Made by a program: the position numbers and the translations under genes. From Microlunatus sp. Gsoil 973 (GTDB lineage Bacteria; Actinomycetota; Actinomycetes; Propionibacteriales; Propionibacteriaceae): DNA of 64,000 nucleotides. Under the pieces are notes generated by a model. It made no database searches and was not told where the DNA came from. It worked only from the letters and a program-made list of their open reading frames with translations. The stretch covers positions 3,906,001 through 3,970,000 of the forward strand of contig NZ_CP046122.1 of assembly GCF_009707365.1 (NCBI RefSeq), written 5' to 3'. Shown piece after piece: positions 55,251 to 63,572 of this stretch; the first letter of the stretch is position 1, and every line of letters begins with the position of its first letter.

Positions 55251-56099
55251 TTACAGCAGATCCGCTTCGGGAACCAGAATCGTCACCCTGGCTCGAACCA
55301 TTCCACCTTCATCCTTCACCCATACCCTGGCGGCCCCCGCAATGAGTTTTCGGTCGCGCGCCCGAGCCAGCAGATGCGGCGAGTAGGTCGCGGCCAGGTT
55401 GGCGGGCACATATCCGACAACGAAGCCCTCGATCGCGACGGCTACCGCGTTCGGGTCGTGCTCATTCCATGGCTCTGGCACCAAGACGCAGCGCTGATCT
55501 TGCAAGGTGGTACCAGCCGAGGTAATCGGCATTCCCATGGCCCGAAACAACTTTCTGAAACTCTTCGAATGGTGCGTCTCGCCGTTGACTTCGATCTGCT
55601 CATCAAGAGGTAGACCGGCGTCAATCACGGTTAACTGCTGCAGGACGCCCTCGACCGTTGGCTCCGCTCCTGCCGCTTTCGACTCCGTCGTGGGAACCGC
55701 AGCTCCGCTGGCGCTCGCATGCAGCTGAGCGCCGGGTGCCGGTCCGGCTGGCAGCCGTCCCGGTCGAAGCTGGGTGGTCAGGAAGCGCGCCAACTCCTCA
55801 AAAGCTTGGCGATCTTTGCGCCTGAAGTGAGCGACGAACTCCCGGCCGCCGGCGGCGACAGTGAGCCGACCATTAGCCAGCATCGATGCCGGGAAGAAGT
55901 CCACCCGCTCCAGGTGGGAAAGGGGAATGACCACGCTGTCCCCGACGGCGTACGGGTTCCCAGCTGCCACAGGACCGATCCCGATCAAGGCGCCGCGCGC
56001 CATCGGATTCTTCGCGGTGATGATCACCGATTCGTTGCCAACCTCAACCGAGCACATGTAGCCATCCACCCCAGGAACGATGCCACCAGTCGAATCCAT
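55251..56099 (-). CDS. HIRAN-domain protein with N-terminal DUF4429-like region
   Basis: A 282-residue protein from ATG 56099 (MDSTGGIVPGVDGYMCSVEV). Residues 15-115 form a PH-like/DUF4429-like beta domain (SVVIPLSHLERVDFFPASML, REFVAHFRRKDRQAFEELAR). After a Pro/Ala linker, the C-terminal 120 residues are a HIRAN domain: VLVPEPWNEHDPNAVAVAIE and GFVVGYVPANLAATYSPHL. HIRAN domains bind DNA ends or stalled forks and occur in helicases and mobile elements. Stand-alone here. Intact. Confidence 0.85.
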   Translation of the reverse strand: MDSTGGIVPGVDGYMCSVEVGNESVIITAKNPMARGALIGIGPVAAGNPYAVGDSVVIPLSHLERVDFFPASMLANGRLTVAAGGREFVAHFRRKDRQAFEELARFLTTQLRPGRLPAGPAPGAQLHASASGAAVPTTESKAAGAEPTVEGVLQQLTVIDAGLPLDEQIEVNGETHHSKSFRKLFRAMGMPITSAGTTLQDQRCVLVPEPWNEHDPNAVAVAIEGFVVGYVPANLAATYSPHLLARARDRKLIAGAARVWVKDEGGMVRARVTILVPEADLL

Positions 56100-56534
56100 G
56101 CGTCGCCAAACCGGGACAACTGTTTGGTCTAATGATTGAGATCCCCGCGGATCGGACTGCCATGCAACCGCCGGGTGCTCGCAGATCCTCGATGATGTCT
56201 CTGAGCTAGCCGACAGACGTTCGGTTGACGGTCCCCGCGTGGTCGACCGGGGTCGAGGCCGACCAGGCCTGGCATCAGCCAGAAACGACCGTTTCCGGTA
56301 CGCCCCCTCTCCGCAAGACGCACCCTTGCGGGCATCGCAGCCGGGCGGGTCTAGCGGGCGCTCGTGATTCAGCCGGTCACGAGGGTTCGGTCGGCACGCT
56401 GATGGGACGGCTTGCGGGCGTCGGGAGTCGACAGCTTCGGTTCGCGTGTGCACGCTCGCACGGGGCCTTCTGTCGGCCGTCCTCACGATGACCGGGCGCA
56501 CACAGTTCGCGCACCTCATTGGGGTACTATCCGG
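56100..56534. other. Non-coding stretch upstream of the tRNA-like sequence
   Basis: About 435 bases without a supported gene; frames on both strands are Arg/Pro-rich shadows. I see no clear promoter or terminator. The tRNA-like sequence follows directly. Confidence 0.4.
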
Positions 56535-56607
56535 TTGGGCGTGGCGCGCTCGGAGCGCGGCCTGGCGAAAGTCAGGTGTGTACCGGGTTCGACTCCCGGC
56601 CGCCAGA
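56535..56607 (+). tRNA. tRNA-like or degenerate tRNA sequence
   Basis: A convincing T arm CCGGG-TTCGACT-CCCGG (56583-56599) is preceded by hairpins in the D-arm place (GCGC-GCTCGGA-GCGC) and the anticodon-arm place (CCTGG-CGAAAG-TCAGG, 6-base loop instead of 7). The 3' acceptor strand CCGCCAG pairs only partly with TTGGGCG at 56535. No encoded CCA. It is either a decayed tRNA, a structured RNA imitating one, or a tRNA with an indel. The 44-base gap to the next gene leaves room for a separate transcript. Confidence 0.35.
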
Positions 56608-56650
56608 AGGCATGTCCCGTACATGCAGTCCGGCGACCGTGAGTAGAACC

Positions 56651-57391
56651 ATGACTAGCTATCCGACCAGTCCGAACTTCCTGAAGCACGCAGCGAATCT
56701 GAATGCAGTCATTGCCGCTCTGACGCAGGTCGAGCGTGCTCACAAGCGAGCCATCCGCGACCACGATGAGCCGAGCGAGATGGCATTCCGGAAGGTCCAT
56801 ACGTTGCTTCTCGGAGTCTATGCCGAGGCGCGTTTGCGAAAGATCATCGACGACCCGACTGGTTTCAACGACCGAGAGCGGCGGCTAATTTGGTCGAACC
56901 GAAGCCAAGAGCAGAGGTGGGTAACTGCCGTCGAGTTGGCGGCTCGACGACACTACCAAGTTCTCACCCATGAGGAACTTGCCAACGTGCTACCGCCATT
57001 GGCTCTCGGTCGTATCGAAGCGGTTTCCGACCTGCTGGTGGGTGAGTTGTCGGCGATTATTACGGATCGCAACCGGCTGGCCCACGGACAGTGGGTCTGG
57101 CAACTTCGCAGTTCATCCGACGATCAGTTCTCGTCGACGCCGCACGACTACGATTACAACTACGAGGCTCTCCGCGCGCGCCGAAGTTTGCTCGACAAGA
57201 TCGGTGAACTAGTAAATCTCTTGTGTGTCTCGGAACCTACCTTCGACCGCGAGTTCAACACGCTCACGCGAAACATCGAGGACGCACGGTCGAAATTGGA
57301 CGGCATGACTTATCCGGAGCTTGCCGCTCAACTCCGGAGATCCCGCCAGCGCCCGAGCGGTAGAGGCGGTCGTGCCAACGGTCAGAAGTAG
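56651..57391 (+). CDS. HEPN-domain protein
   Basis: A 246-residue all-helical protein from ATG 56651. AFRKVHTLLLGVYAEARLRK is followed by the HEPN catalytic motif TDRNRLAHGQWVWQL (R-x4-H, near residue 142), and the C-terminus is a basic tail (RSRQRPSGRGGRANGQK). HEPN proteins are commonly RNases in abortive infection or toxin systems. The tRNA-like sequence immediately upstream and the membrane protein downstream make a candidate three-part locus. Intact. Confidence 0.78.
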   Translation: MTSYPTSPNFLKHAANLNAVIAALTQVERAHKRAIRDHDEPSEMAFRKVHTLLLGVYAEARLRKIIDDPTGFNDRERRLIWSNRSQEQRWVTAVELAARRHYQVLTHEELANVLPPLALGRIEAVSDLLVGELSAIITDRNRLAHGQWVWQLRSSSDDQFSSTPHDYDYNYEALRARRSLLDKIGELVNLLCVSEPTFDREFNTLTRNIEDARSKLDGMTYPELAAQLRRSRQRPSGRGGRANGQK

Positions 57392-57851
57392 GTTGCGGTG
57401 GGGCGGGCCTGCTCGGATATGGATCCCATTCGGGCACGATATTGACCGACATGTCACGTCGCGCCGAAGGCGTGAGCGAGGTCTCTTCGAGACCGATTGC
57501 AGCGTCAACTACCACCATCACCCCGTGCTCATGATGGAATTTGACGCCTGGGTCGGAAGCGGCCTGAGTCTCGCGGGATCAATAGCGACAGCCCGGAAAC
57601 GCTGACTCACCTGTGGACCCAAGCCCTGTTGGATGCCCTCACAGTAACGTGGATGGCTCACCAAGCGCCTTACGTTCCTGTGGCGGTCTCCGACTGGCCA
57701 TACAGACGCCGCTTCGGCTTCGGCGCCACTGGAAGCACAGGCACTCTCACCGCATCGGAGGGGTCAGTCCAAGCGCCTGGTGCGTACGCAGACACGTACG
57801 CACCGACCAAGCTCTTTGGCGTAGCGGCGCGTCAAGTGTCAGACCGCTGCG
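57392..57851. other. Non-coding stretch between HEPN and membrane-protein genes
   Basis: About 460 bases. Several short overlapping frames without domain similarity or ribosome sites. No clear terminator hairpin. Nothing supportable. Confidence 0.4.
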
Positions 57852-58967
57852 ATGCACGACACACTGTGGGGTGTGGCGGAGGCGGACGCGATCCAATCAA
57901 CCCCGGAGCCGCCAACCCCGGAGCCGCCAATGCCTCAGCCGCCAATGCCGCGGCCGCCGGCTGTACCAGCTGAGGAGAAAGTAGATATCCCCGACGGGGT
58001 ATCGGCGTTCGTCGCGAAGGTCCTTAACCAGTTGAGTTTGAGCGCATGGTTGCCCGCGACGCTCTTCGCGGCGAGCGTCACCCTGCTCGTCCAGTTTCGA
58101 GCCGACAACTCGTGGTCTGTAAGTCTAGCTCTGGACCGCATAACGGACGACTGGAAGAAGGTTCTTCTTCTGGCCGTGCCAGCCCTAGTCTTGGCGACGA
58201 TGGTGACGCAGGCTTCATCATTCGCCGCTATACGATTCTTGGAGGGCTATTGGAGGCGAAATGGCCCCCTTGGGTTGCTGCGAAGCGCCCTAATATATCG
58301 ACACGTACGACGACTGGAGCGCTTGCAGCGCAAGCGCAACGCTGCAGCGGACAAAGCCTTCGCTAAGGCTAAGGATGCCCTTCGTGGTCGGGCTCCGTAC
58401 ACGCCAAATGTGCTGTCCGGACTCGAGATGAAAGCGATTGGCAGGGACGTTCCTGATTACCTCACGGCTGAAGAGAGAGGTACTGTCCGTAAACTCAACT
58501 GGCGGAGCAAGTGCAATGCTTGGGACCTGGCGAAAGTTGATCACCTAGAGGCGCTGCAGAGGGATTACCCGGCTTTGAAGCGTCGGATTATGCCAACCAA
58601 GCTCGGCAACGTCCTACGGCGCACCGAAGACAATCTTCGGAATACAGGAGGTGACCTTTCGAGTTTCGTCATGCGACGGCGCGAAAAAGTCTCACCTAGG
58701 ATCCAACTCCAGCACGATCAATTTCGTGACAGGTTAGACATGTATTGCACCCTGGTGTTCGTATCCGGAGCTCTGTCGATGATCTCTGTCGCTCTGTTAT
58801 TGCATCACGTTCACCACTGGTGGCAAATTGCTGTCTACGCTGGCGGCTTCTTGGGATTCGCCTGCGTGAGTTACTCGTCGGCAGTGTCGAGCGCTCGCGG
58901 ATACTGCGTGGCGCTTCAGGCTATGGACGACCCGCCGTCGGGGTCTGTCGCCGGACCTGCACTCTGA
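57852..58967 (+). CDS. Four-helix membrane protein with Pro-rich N-terminus
   Basis: A 371-residue protein. The N-terminus carries PEPPTPEPPMPQPPMPRPP repeats, then two hydrophobic helices (LSAWLPATLFAASVTLLVQF and VLLLAVPALVLATMVTQASS), a basic cytoplasmic region of about 170 residues (RRLERLQRKRNAAADKAFAK), and two final helices (LDMYCTLVFVSGALSMISVA and IAVYAGGFLGFACVSYSSAV). No known family. The layout resembles membrane effectors of defence loci; its codon use is less GC-rich than the transfer genes, suggesting later acquisition. Confidence 0.72.
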   Translation: MHDTLWGVAEADAIQSTPEPPTPEPPMPQPPMPRPPAVPAEEKVDIPDGVSAFVAKVLNQLSLSAWLPATLFAASVTLLVQFRADNSWSVSLALDRITDDWKKVLLLAVPALVLATMVTQASSFAAIRFLEGYWRRNGPLGLLRSALIYRHVRRLERLQRKRNAAADKAFAKAKDALRGRAPYTPNVLSGLEMKAIGRDVPDYLTAEERGTVRKLNWRSKCNAWDLAKVDHLEALQRDYPALKRRIMPTKLGNVLRRTEDNLRNTGGDLSSFVMRRREKVSPRIQLQHDQFRDRLDMYCTLVFVSGALSMISVALLLHHVHHWWQIAVYAGGFLGFACVSYSSAVSSARGYCVALQAMDDPPSGSVAGPAL

Positions 58968-59098
58968 ACGGGCTTCATGAGTACACCGTCGTCTGGACAC
59001 TCGGGTGTCGTAGAACTCCACAGGGTGAGGCCGCAGATGCCGCAATTGAATTCGACGTCTGTTGACTCATTCTCGCCGGGCGGCCGGTCGTCGACCAT
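58916..59098 (-). CDS. Possible small Zn-ribbon protein
   Basis: A 60-residue frame from ATG 59098 with DVEFNCGICGLTLWSSTTPE followed by CPDDGVLMKPV: a CxxC pair and a third Cys. It overlaps the end of the membrane-protein gene by 52 bases on the opposite strand. Possibly a real zinc-binding protein, or a shadow; weak ribosome site. Confidence 0.35.
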   Translation of the reverse strand: MVDDRPPGENESTDVEFNCGICGLTLWSSTTPECPDDGVLMKPVQSAGPATDPDGGSSIA

Positions 59099-59200
59099 GT
59101 GGTGATCGTCCTCCGCTTGGCGGACGCCGTCAAGAGGGCGCGAGATGAATTGGTGCGCGTCCGCCCGACGCATCACGCGTGCCGGCAATAGATTGCTTGT

Positions 59201-59524
59201 ATGGCCGAAAATGACGCTGGTCGAGCTGCGCGATTAGCACCATGGGTACGTGCGATGGAACTAAGCGATCAGGTGTTCATCACGGGAACGACCTTGACGT
59301 TCGAGAAGATCAAGCAGCGGCGTAGTGACCTGCCGTACCCAATCGATGAGGTGGGCCTCCGCGAGGCGCGCACGCCTGCGGAAGCGGTGCGCATCGCTCG
59401 TTCGATCGCCGAGAACTATGCCAACCTGGAACCGGTAATGGCCCCGGACGGGGTGGATGAAAACTGGCGGATCTCCAACATGGCTAAAGCCGTCGCAGAG
59501 ACCATCGAGCGGTATCACCCTTAA
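59201..59524 (+). CDS. Hypothetical protein
   Basis: A 107-residue protein: LAPWVRAMELSDQVFITGTT, DLPYPIDEVGLREARTPAEA, VRIARSIAENYANLEPVMAP, NMAKAVAETIERYHP. Helical, soluble, no recognised domain. Good codon composition and a clear frame argue for a real gene. Isolated, between the membrane protein and the regulator region. Confidence 0.65.
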   Translation: MAENDAGRAARLAPWVRAMELSDQVFITGTTLTFEKIKQRRSDLPYPIDEVGLREARTPAEAVRIARSIAENYANLEPVMAPDGVDENWRISNMAKAVAETIERYHP

Positions 59525-59900
59525 TGGGCTACCCCTTCGCGCAGTCGCCAGACCCGCATGGGCTTGCGATGGTCAACAGCAGCACCATCCGGGGGTGTAC
59601 TCCGCCCAAGGCCTGTCGGACGCCCGTGTCACGCTGAATTTTCGCCGCGGTGCCTGTGCGGCGTACGGGGCGGGAGCTGGTCACGCACGGTGTGTGGCAA
59701 CGGTTCAACTGCATATGCCCGGGATTCCTTCAGCCATCCTGCCTGTAGACGTCGATCGGTGCCCGCCAGTGCCGGCGGTCATCGATCGCTCCCGCTCCTC
59801 TCGATCACCGATCAGCCGAGACAGCTCGGCTAGATGGTCGACGTCGTTGAGCCCGCGACCTGCGACAGCGATATTGGTCGCTGACCAGATTGCCCGCACG
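59525..59900. other. Non-coding stretch downstream of the DUF5919 regulator
   Basis: About 375 bases between two convergent genes (the 107-residue protein and the regulator). Frames are short shadows. No strong T-tract terminator is visible on either strand. Confidence 0.4.
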
Positions 59901-60713
59901 TCATGCCGAACGGTGGCCACCACCAGAGGCAATTTTTCGGCGAAGCGCACCGGACTTCGACCGGCATTGAGATCCCGGACCCGGGCTAATTGCGAGGCAC
60001 AGAGTTTCGTTGCCCCAGACCCGATCGAAAGCATCCGCATAGAACTGGAACAAGGGACTCTCGGCGCAGTCGAGCCGCAGCACCGGCGATTCTGACGCCC
60101 ACACGCCGTACGCGTGGGTGTTGATCAGCAATGTGTCGTCGAAGCGAAATTCGCTCGCGTACAAGGTCGTCGAGTGTGTCCGAACACAGACGTTCGGCCC
60201 GAGGTCTCGCGCGAGATAGGTCTCCGTCGTACGGCAGCGCTCCGGCAGCCACGCGAGGCCAAGCTCCTCTGCTCTGGATTTGACCGCCGCGCAGTCAGCG
60301 TCCCCGACGAGCAGCCTGATCACCGCGCCGCACTCGCTCTTGAACCGCAGCACGTCGGCCAGGTCGATCGTCTCGACCAGGAACGCGCCGGCGTAGATCA
60401 GGATGTCAATCTGCCGTTTCGCACGATCAAACAGCGAGTGCCAGGTCTCGGATGAGATCGAGGTGCGGGTGGGCCAGATGCCACCGATCGCCTCGGGCAC
60501 ACCACCAAGACCATCAGCAAGCAGCCCCGGCCACAGATACGTCTCCTCATGCCCCAGCGCCCGAGCCACCCGGTGCCGGGTGATCGGGTATGGGATCCGG
60601 TTCTCCGTCAGCCATCGCTGCACAGTCTTCGAGTCCACCTCCACGAGCTGCGCCAGGCGGGCAGGCGTGACCTCCGCCTCCAGCATCGCACCACGGAGCC
60701 GATGATTGACCAC
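59901..60713 (-). CDS. DUF5919-type HTH regulator
   Basis: A 270-residue regulator. An N-terminal HTH (TPARLAQLVEVDSKTVQRWL, about residues 16-35, followed by PYPITRHRVARALGHEETYL) is joined to a C-terminal PLD-like/DUF5919 domain (DRAKRQIDILIYAGAFLVET, LLVGDADCAAVKSRAEELGL, FQFYADAFDRVWGNE). Such proteins regulate ICE transfer in actinomycetes. GTG 60713 abuts the operator palindrome, so the transcript is probably leaderless or very short, and the gene may be autoregulated. Divergent from whiB. Confidence 0.85.
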   Translation of the reverse strand: MVNHRLRGAMLEAEVTPARLAQLVEVDSKTVQRWLTENRIPYPITRHRVARALGHEETYLWPGLLADGLGGVPEAIGGIWPTRTSISSETWHSLFDRAKRQIDILIYAGAFLVETIDLADVLRFKSECGAVIRLLVGDADCAAVKSRAEELGLAWLPERCRTTETYLARDLGPNVCVRTHSTTLYASEFRFDDTLLINTHAYGVWASESPVLRLDCAESPLFQFYADAFDRVWGNETLCLAISPGPGSQCRSKSGALRRKIASGGGHRSA

Positions 60714-60726
60714 TAACTCAGGTTAC
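60713..60726. promoter_or_regulatory. Element operator copy before the DUF5919 regulator
   Basis: CTAAC-TCAG-GTTAC; on the minus strand, GGTAACCTGAGTTAG directly precedes the GTG start. TAACCT fits a TAnnnT -10 element placed for a leaderless transcript. The flank GTTACCATTCA is identical to that of the relaxase copy, which argues for the same binding protein. Confidence 0.6.
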
Positions 60727-60875
60727 CATTCAATGATGCTGCGTGACCCATAGTAGATGTCCGTAGATGTCCGCGGGATGCGGTGCCGTTGTCCACAGAT
60801 CCTGGCGAACCTTGCATGTGAGCGCATTTTCACGCACACGTTCGGAGTATCAGCACTAGGACTCATGGAGCGCCA

Positions 60876-61286
60876 ATGAACCAGAACCGCATCGAAAGCG
60901 AGCCGGTCAGCCGACATCGGCTCGTCGATCTGGTGGTCTTCGAATACCGGTCCCTTGTGGTCCGTCGGCTCGGCGTGACCGCCGAATGGCGGGTCCTGGA
61001 ATGGACCAACGCCGCTGCTTGTGCCGACGAGGCCGAAGCCACCGCCGACACTTGCCAGCGCTGCCCGGTTGTCGGCGAATGCCTCGCCGCGGCACTGGCA
61101 AGTGACGATCGCGCCGAATGGCGGGGTGGGCTGAGCCGGGATGACCGCAAGCACCTGTGGGCCGGGATGGAGCGGACGTATCGGGAGGTCCGTGATCTTG
61201 AACTCATGCGTCTCGACGTTGATCACCTGATCAGCGGCCGGCGCCCGGCGACCCGTCTCCACACCGTGAACGGAACCGAGCCATGA
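60876..61286 (+). CDS. WhiB-family Fe-S regulator
   Basis: A 136-residue protein with the WhiB iron-sulfur signature: one Cys in NAAACADEAEA, then TCQRCPVVGECLAAA (C-x2-C-x5-C), and the EWRGGLSRDDRKHLW turn that corresponds to G-[I/V]-W-G-G. The 4Fe-4S cluster would sense redox state or bind the housekeeping sigma factor. Divergent from the DUF5919 regulator, and its stop overlaps the next gene by 4 bases. Probably a regulator of excision or transfer. Confidence 0.9.
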   Translation: MNQNRIESEPVSRHRLVDLVVFEYRSLVVRRLGVTAEWRVLEWTNAAACADEAEATADTCQRCPVVGECLAAALASDDRAEWRGGLSRDDRKHLWAGMERTYREVRDLELMRLDVDHLISGRRPATRLHTVNGTEP

Positions 61287-61984
61287 CCACGGGAAGCGTA
61301 GACGTCGAGGAGACGATCACCGACCTCACGCAACTGTTGACCGCGATCGCGCGCCAGTCACTTCGTGATCATCGCATGCCCGATGTTGCGTCCGTTGTGA
61401 CAAGTTCACTCGTCGCTGCCGCCGCGGACGTCGGCGGTCCAGAGCGTCTTCTTGGGCGACCGGGCCCAAGGGCAGCCGCATGTCTGCGCGAGCTTCTGCT
61501 CGGTGCCACGGGTGAACACACAGATTGGCGGTGGAATCTGATAACGGAGGCCGTCACAGTCTCTCGGAACGTCCCGGAGTTGATCGAGGATACTGATCCT
61601 CGTCCGGGCATGGTTGGCCTCCGCGAAGCGGAGGACAACGCCAGCGTCGGTGATTGCTCTGATGAAGATCAACTGGCGCACTCGTCCGAGGCGGCTCTCA
61701 CCGACCTGGACCGCCGGTACGCAGACAGCCGCGCGCTGTACGCCCAGCGCTTCGTCGCAGCCGTGACGCCAGCCGCGACCGACCTGCTGGGGCTGCCGCT
61801 TCCGCCACAGGTACTGGTCGATGACGATCTGCGATCAGTCTGGTGGGACGACGGTGCGTTTCACAAGCCAGTGAAAACAGACGCTGCAGTCGTTTGCGAA
61901 CTCTCGGAGCGAGTCCACGCAATCGTGCCGCTGCAGAAGGTCGACATCCGCTCCAATCAGCCCGAGCCGATCGAAGGAAGTTGA
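61283..61984 (+). CDS. Hypothetical protein in the integration operon
   Basis: A 233-residue protein: ITDLTQLLTAIARQSLRDHR, LLGRPGPRAAACLRELLLGA, ALYAQRFVAAVTPAATDLLG. Mostly helical, acidic, no membrane segment, no family recognised. ATGA coupling to whiB and a 2-base gap to the excisionase place it in the whiB-xis-int operon. Confidence 0.65.
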   Translation: MTTGSVDVEETITDLTQLLTAIARQSLRDHRMPDVASVVTSSLVAAAADVGGPERLLGRPGPRAAACLRELLLGATGEHTDWRWNLITEAVTVSRNVPELIEDTDPRPGMVGLREAEDNASVGDCSDEDQLAHSSEAALTDLDRRYADSRALYAQRFVAAVTPAATDLLGLPLPPQVLVDDDLRSVWWDDGAFHKPVKTDAAVVCELSERVHAIVPLQKVDIRSNQPEPIEGS

Positions 61985-61986
61985 TC

Positions 61987-62178
61987 ATGGTCGAACATGC
62001 CGTCTTGCCCGTCTTGTGCACCGTCGGCGAAGCCGCCGAAGCTCTGCGGCTCAGCCGGTCGGTGATCTATGAGCTGATCCGATCAGGCAGGCTGCGCACG
62101 GTGAAACAGGGCCGACGTCGACTGGTGCCGGTTCACGCGCTGGAGGAATTCGTGGCCTCGTTGGACGGCGCCTCGTGA
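61987..62178 (+). CDS. xis: Excisionase (MerR/HTH_17 type)
   Basis: A 63-residue DNA-binding protein with the helix-turn-helix-wing CTVGEAAEALRLSRSVIYEL followed by IRSGRLRTVKQGRRRLVPVH, the HTH_17 excisionase pattern. AAGGAAG lies about 7 bases upstream of ATG 61987. Its end overlaps the integrase start by 4 bases (GTGA). It directs the integrase toward excision. Confidence 0.92.
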   Translation: MVEHAVLPVLCTVGEAAEALRLSRSVIYELIRSGRLRTVKQGRRRLVPVHALEEFVASLDGAS

Positions 62179-63392
62179 GCCGCCGTGGTCGGGGTGAAGG
62201 ATCGCTGTACTGGCAGGAGAGCCGGCAGCGATGGGTCGCGGAGGTCACTGTTGGTTTCGACGGCGGCGGAAAGCGAATCGTCCGGCGGGCCCGTTGCCGC
62301 ACCAAAACTGAGGCGCGCGACAAGTTGCGAGAGATGCTTCGGGACCTGGAGGATGATGTCCACCCAGGCAAGCCGAACTACACCGTCGCCGAAGCCATGG
62401 AGGACTGGCTGACCTACGGGCTGGGTCGCCAGGGTCCACCAACGATTAAGAAGTACCGGTCTCTCTCGGCGACCCATATCGTGCCGTTCCTGGGAAAGCG
62501 CAAGTTGCGCGAGCTCACGGCGACACAAGTGGAACTTTGGCTGGCGAACCGCGCCCAGGTGCTGAGCTCGGAGCCTCTCCGTCGGGTACACGCCTGCCTC
62601 AACCGCGCCGTAAGACGGGCGATGGCGCTCGACCTGGTCAAGCGGAACGTCGTCGAACTTGTCGAAATCCCTCGTGGAAAGCGTGAGGGCCGGCAGTCCA
62701 AGTCACTCACACCGGAGCAGGCGGACCAGATTCTCGCTCGGACAGCCAACGATCGGATGCACGCCTACATTGTGCTGTCGCTCCTTACCGGTGGTCGGAC
62801 CGAGGAGCTTCGTGGCCTTCGCTGGGAACATGTCCATCTCGATCCGACGCGCGCGGGTGACGAGAAGATCGGCCCGTACATCGAGGTTTGGCACTCGGTC
62901 CGACGAGGCGGGGACACCAAGACTCGGCGATCCCGACGAACCCTTGCGCTTCCCCAACGCTGCGTCGGCGTGCTGCGCAAACGCCGCGCTGATCAGGAGC
63001 GTGAGCGCCTGCTTGCCGGCGACCAGTGGCACAACTCCTGTCTGGTCTTCACGACCGGGCTGGGTACCGAGATGGATTCGGCGAACGTGCGCCGCGACTT
63101 CCGTCATGCCCTGCGACTGGTACCAGGGGTCGACCCGAACGAATGGACGCCACGGGACCTACGGCATTCGTTCGTTTCGCTGCTGTCGGACGCCGGCGTT
63201 CCGATCGAAGAGATCTCCCGGCTAGTCGGGCACAGCGGTACGACGGTCACGGAGCTTGTCTATCGACACCAGCTCCGCCCTGTTGTGCAGACCGGTGCGA
63301 CGATCATGGATCAGCTGTTCGGCAGCGATGCAGAGGGTCCAGAGCCGTTGTCATCCGCTTCGTCATCCAGGGTCGAGCCGGACGACGAGTGA
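62175..63392 (+). CDS. int: Tyrosine-recombinase integrase
   Basis: A 405-residue integrase. The N-terminal arm-binding region (GSLYWQESRQRWVAEVTVGF), the SAM-like core-binding domain (PNYTVAEAMEDWLTYGLGRQ), and the catalytic domain with Arg in LLTGGRTEELRGLRWEH, LRHSFVSLLSDAG, the His in RLVGHSGTTV and the Tyr in TELVYRHQLRP. It ends 14 bases before the attachment repeat, the usual position for tRNA-targeting ICEs. Full length and intact. The relic at 678-3385 is its close homologue. Confidence 0.96.
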   Translation: MSRRGRGEGSLYWQESRQRWVAEVTVGFDGGGKRIVRRARCRTKTEARDKLREMLRDLEDDVHPGKPNYTVAEAMEDWLTYGLGRQGPPTIKKYRSLSATHIVPFLGKRKLRELTATQVELWLANRAQVLSSEPLRRVHACLNRAVRRAMALDLVKRNVVELVEIPRGKREGRQSKSLTPEQADQILARTANDRMHAYIVLSLLTGGRTEELRGLRWEHVHLDPTRAGDEKIGPYIEVWHSVRRGGDTKTRRSRRTLALPQRCVGVLRKRRADQERERLLAGDQWHNSCLVFTTGLGTEMDSANVRRDFRHALRLVPGVDPNEWTPRDLRHSFVSLLSDAGVPIEEISRLVGHSGTTVTELVYRHQLRPVVQTGATIMDQLFGSDAEGPEPLSSASSSRVEPDDE

Positions 63393-63406
63393 AGGGTGTT
63401 TCCCCT

Positions 63407-63462
63407 TGTCAGATGGGTGGGCCTAACTGGACTTGAACCAGTGACCTTTGCCTTATCAGGGC
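63407..63462. repeat. Right attachment site of the ICE
   Basis: The 56-bp copy identical to 3466-3521, from TGTCAGATGGG to TTATCAGGGC, overlapping the 3' half of the intact tRNA-Ile up to the anticodon loop. The preceding GGGTGTTTCCCC is also shared except for one extra T. Integration here rebuilds the tRNA with element-borne sequence. Confidence 0.93.
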
Positions 63463-63491
63463 AACGCTCTAACCGACTGAGCTATAGGCCC
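63418..63491 (-). tRNA. tRNA-Ile(GAT)
   Basis: A complete 74-base cloverleaf on the minus strand: acceptor GGGCCTA pairing TAGGCCC, D arm AGCTCAGTCGGTTAGAGC, anticodon arm TTGCC-CTGATAA-GGCAA (anticodon GAT), and T arm CTGG-TTCAAGT-CCAG type. Discriminator A, no encoded CCA. Integration target of the ICE. The partial copy at 3477-3521 is only its 3' part. Confidence 0.97.
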
Positions 63492-63572
63492 GCGATCCCG
63501 ACGGAGCGCGTCTGACACGTCTCACGCCGAAGCGAAACGGTATCCCATCCGACCCCGTCCGCTCAAATCGGA

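Larger units (their letters stand above)
3466..63462. mobile_element. Integrative and conjugative element (T4SS type) in tRNA-Ile
   Basis: About 60 kb bounded by the 56-bp tRNA-Ile repeat. It has a tyrosine integrase and excisionase at the right end, a MobF relaxase, VirB4-, VirB6-, VirB8- and VirD4-like genes, a primase, regulators and three cargo blocks. The machinery is that of a T4SS-type ICE moving single-stranded DNA, not the TraB double-stranded system of many streptomycete AICEs: no FtsK-like TraB is seen. The core transfer genes are open, whereas many cargo genes and the ImmA/IrrE gene are damaged, so mobility is plausible but unproven. Confidence 0.92.
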
